DNA of 64,000 bases from Rhodanobacter sp. (GTDB lineage: Bacteria; Pseudomonadota; Gammaproteobacteria; Xanthomonadales; Rhodanobacteraceae). The stretch lies in the NCBI GenBank assembly GCA_024711345.1, contig JANJTA010000019.1, positions 42,473 to 106,472 of the forward strand, written 5' to 3'. Position numbers and translations under genes: made by a program. Under the pieces are notes generated by a model. It was not told the DNA's origin. It did no database searches and saw only the letters and a list, made by a program, of their open reading frames with translations. Below are positions 63,884 through 64,000 of this stretch, one piece after another (position 1 is the stretch's first letter; each line of letters opens with the position of its first letter).

Positions 63884-64000
63884 TCAGGCAAGTGCGGTTT
63901 TGGGATCAAAAAGTTTGCCGGAACGGATGACGCCCCAGGCGATGTGGAGCAGCTTGCGCATGGCCGCACCCAAGGCGAGCTTGCGCGGCTTGCCGCGGGC
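63884..64000 (-). mobile_element. IS110-family transposase, C-terminal end (partial)
   Basis: The last 38 residues of a transposase whose remainder lies beyond the right edge. KPRKLALGAAMRKLLHIAWG and SGKLFDP are typical of the C-terminus of the IS110/IS1111 transposase (Transposase_20 domain side). IS110 elements use a DEDD recombinase guided by a bridge RNA. The element's end should lie in about 63766-63883, but no clear terminal repeat can be assigned from one side only. Confidence 0.75.

Overview
This is a high-GC, densely packed chromosomal segment from a facultatively denitrifying proteobacterium. The complete nos cluster, two kinds of nitric oxide reductase, an ANR/FNR-type regulator, Lysobacterales-style gene content (dapD-arsC-dapE, split lipoate ligase, S9 peptidase, penicillin acylase) and an IS110-type element at the right edge best fit a Rhodanobacter-like member of the Gammaproteobacteria. 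That assignment is inference from gene content and has not been checked by a search.

Layout. 1-12 kb is a low-oxygen and NO island: a quinol NO reductase cut by the left edge, a GNAT + universal stress protein pair, an FNR/ANR regulator, a divergent cytochrome b561 + ferric-reductase-like flavoprotein pair, an unusual cNOR operon (2-TM protein, diheme NorC, long NorB), a broken SHOCT gene and a beta-CASP nuclease. 11.7-17.2 kb holds a diguanylate cyclase, a PepSY/cytochrome b561/two-component set, an OsmC-like protein and a cytochrome c'. 17.3-19.5 kb is a LOG + beta-CASP pair. 19.6-27.9 kb is a TetR-controlled export operon (MFP, double ATPase, two permeases, outer-membrane channel), similar in layout to cecR-ybhGFSR. 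28-32 kb is an SDR/Usp/P-type ATPase operon. 32-42.6 kb is mostly housekeeping: a pilin-like protein, uvrB, tRNA-Val, a PP2C phosphatase, dapD, dapE and an S9 peptidase. 42.7-51.9 kb is the nos operon, transcribed right to left as nosX-nosR-nosZ-nosD-nosF-nosY-nosL-tatA. 52-57 kb has an acylase, a phosphodiester glycosidase, a Nudix hydrolase and a two-part lipoate ligase. 57.5-63 kb is an Rrf2/thioredoxin-reductase-like pair and a dehydrogenase cluster facing a LysR gene. The last bases are the C-terminus of an IS110-family transposase.

How the parts connect. Eight FNR-type palindromes (TTGAY-N4-RTCAA; six perfect, two near-perfect, counting the nos and qNor sites as the weaker ones and noting one half-site change before the cNOR operon) lie before qNor, the GNAT/Usp pair, fnr/cytochrome b561, the cNOR operon, the SHOCT pseudogene, the beta-CASP gene (shared with the diguanylate cyclase), the SDR/Usp/ATPase operon and the nos operon. 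NO reduction, N2O reduction and an oxygen-limitation stress set therefore look like one ANR/DNR-type regulon. The FNR protein encoded here keeps the four cluster cysteines and the DNA-reading helix expected for these sites.

The most unusual items are the cNOR operon with a fused second cytochrome c domain and about 14 predicted TM segments in NorB, a NosZ with a lipobox inside its Tat signal and Phe in place of the CuA-loop Trp, and an FNR-controlled SHOCT gene interrupted by a single amber codon. No CRISPR array, prophage or complete insertion sequence was seen.
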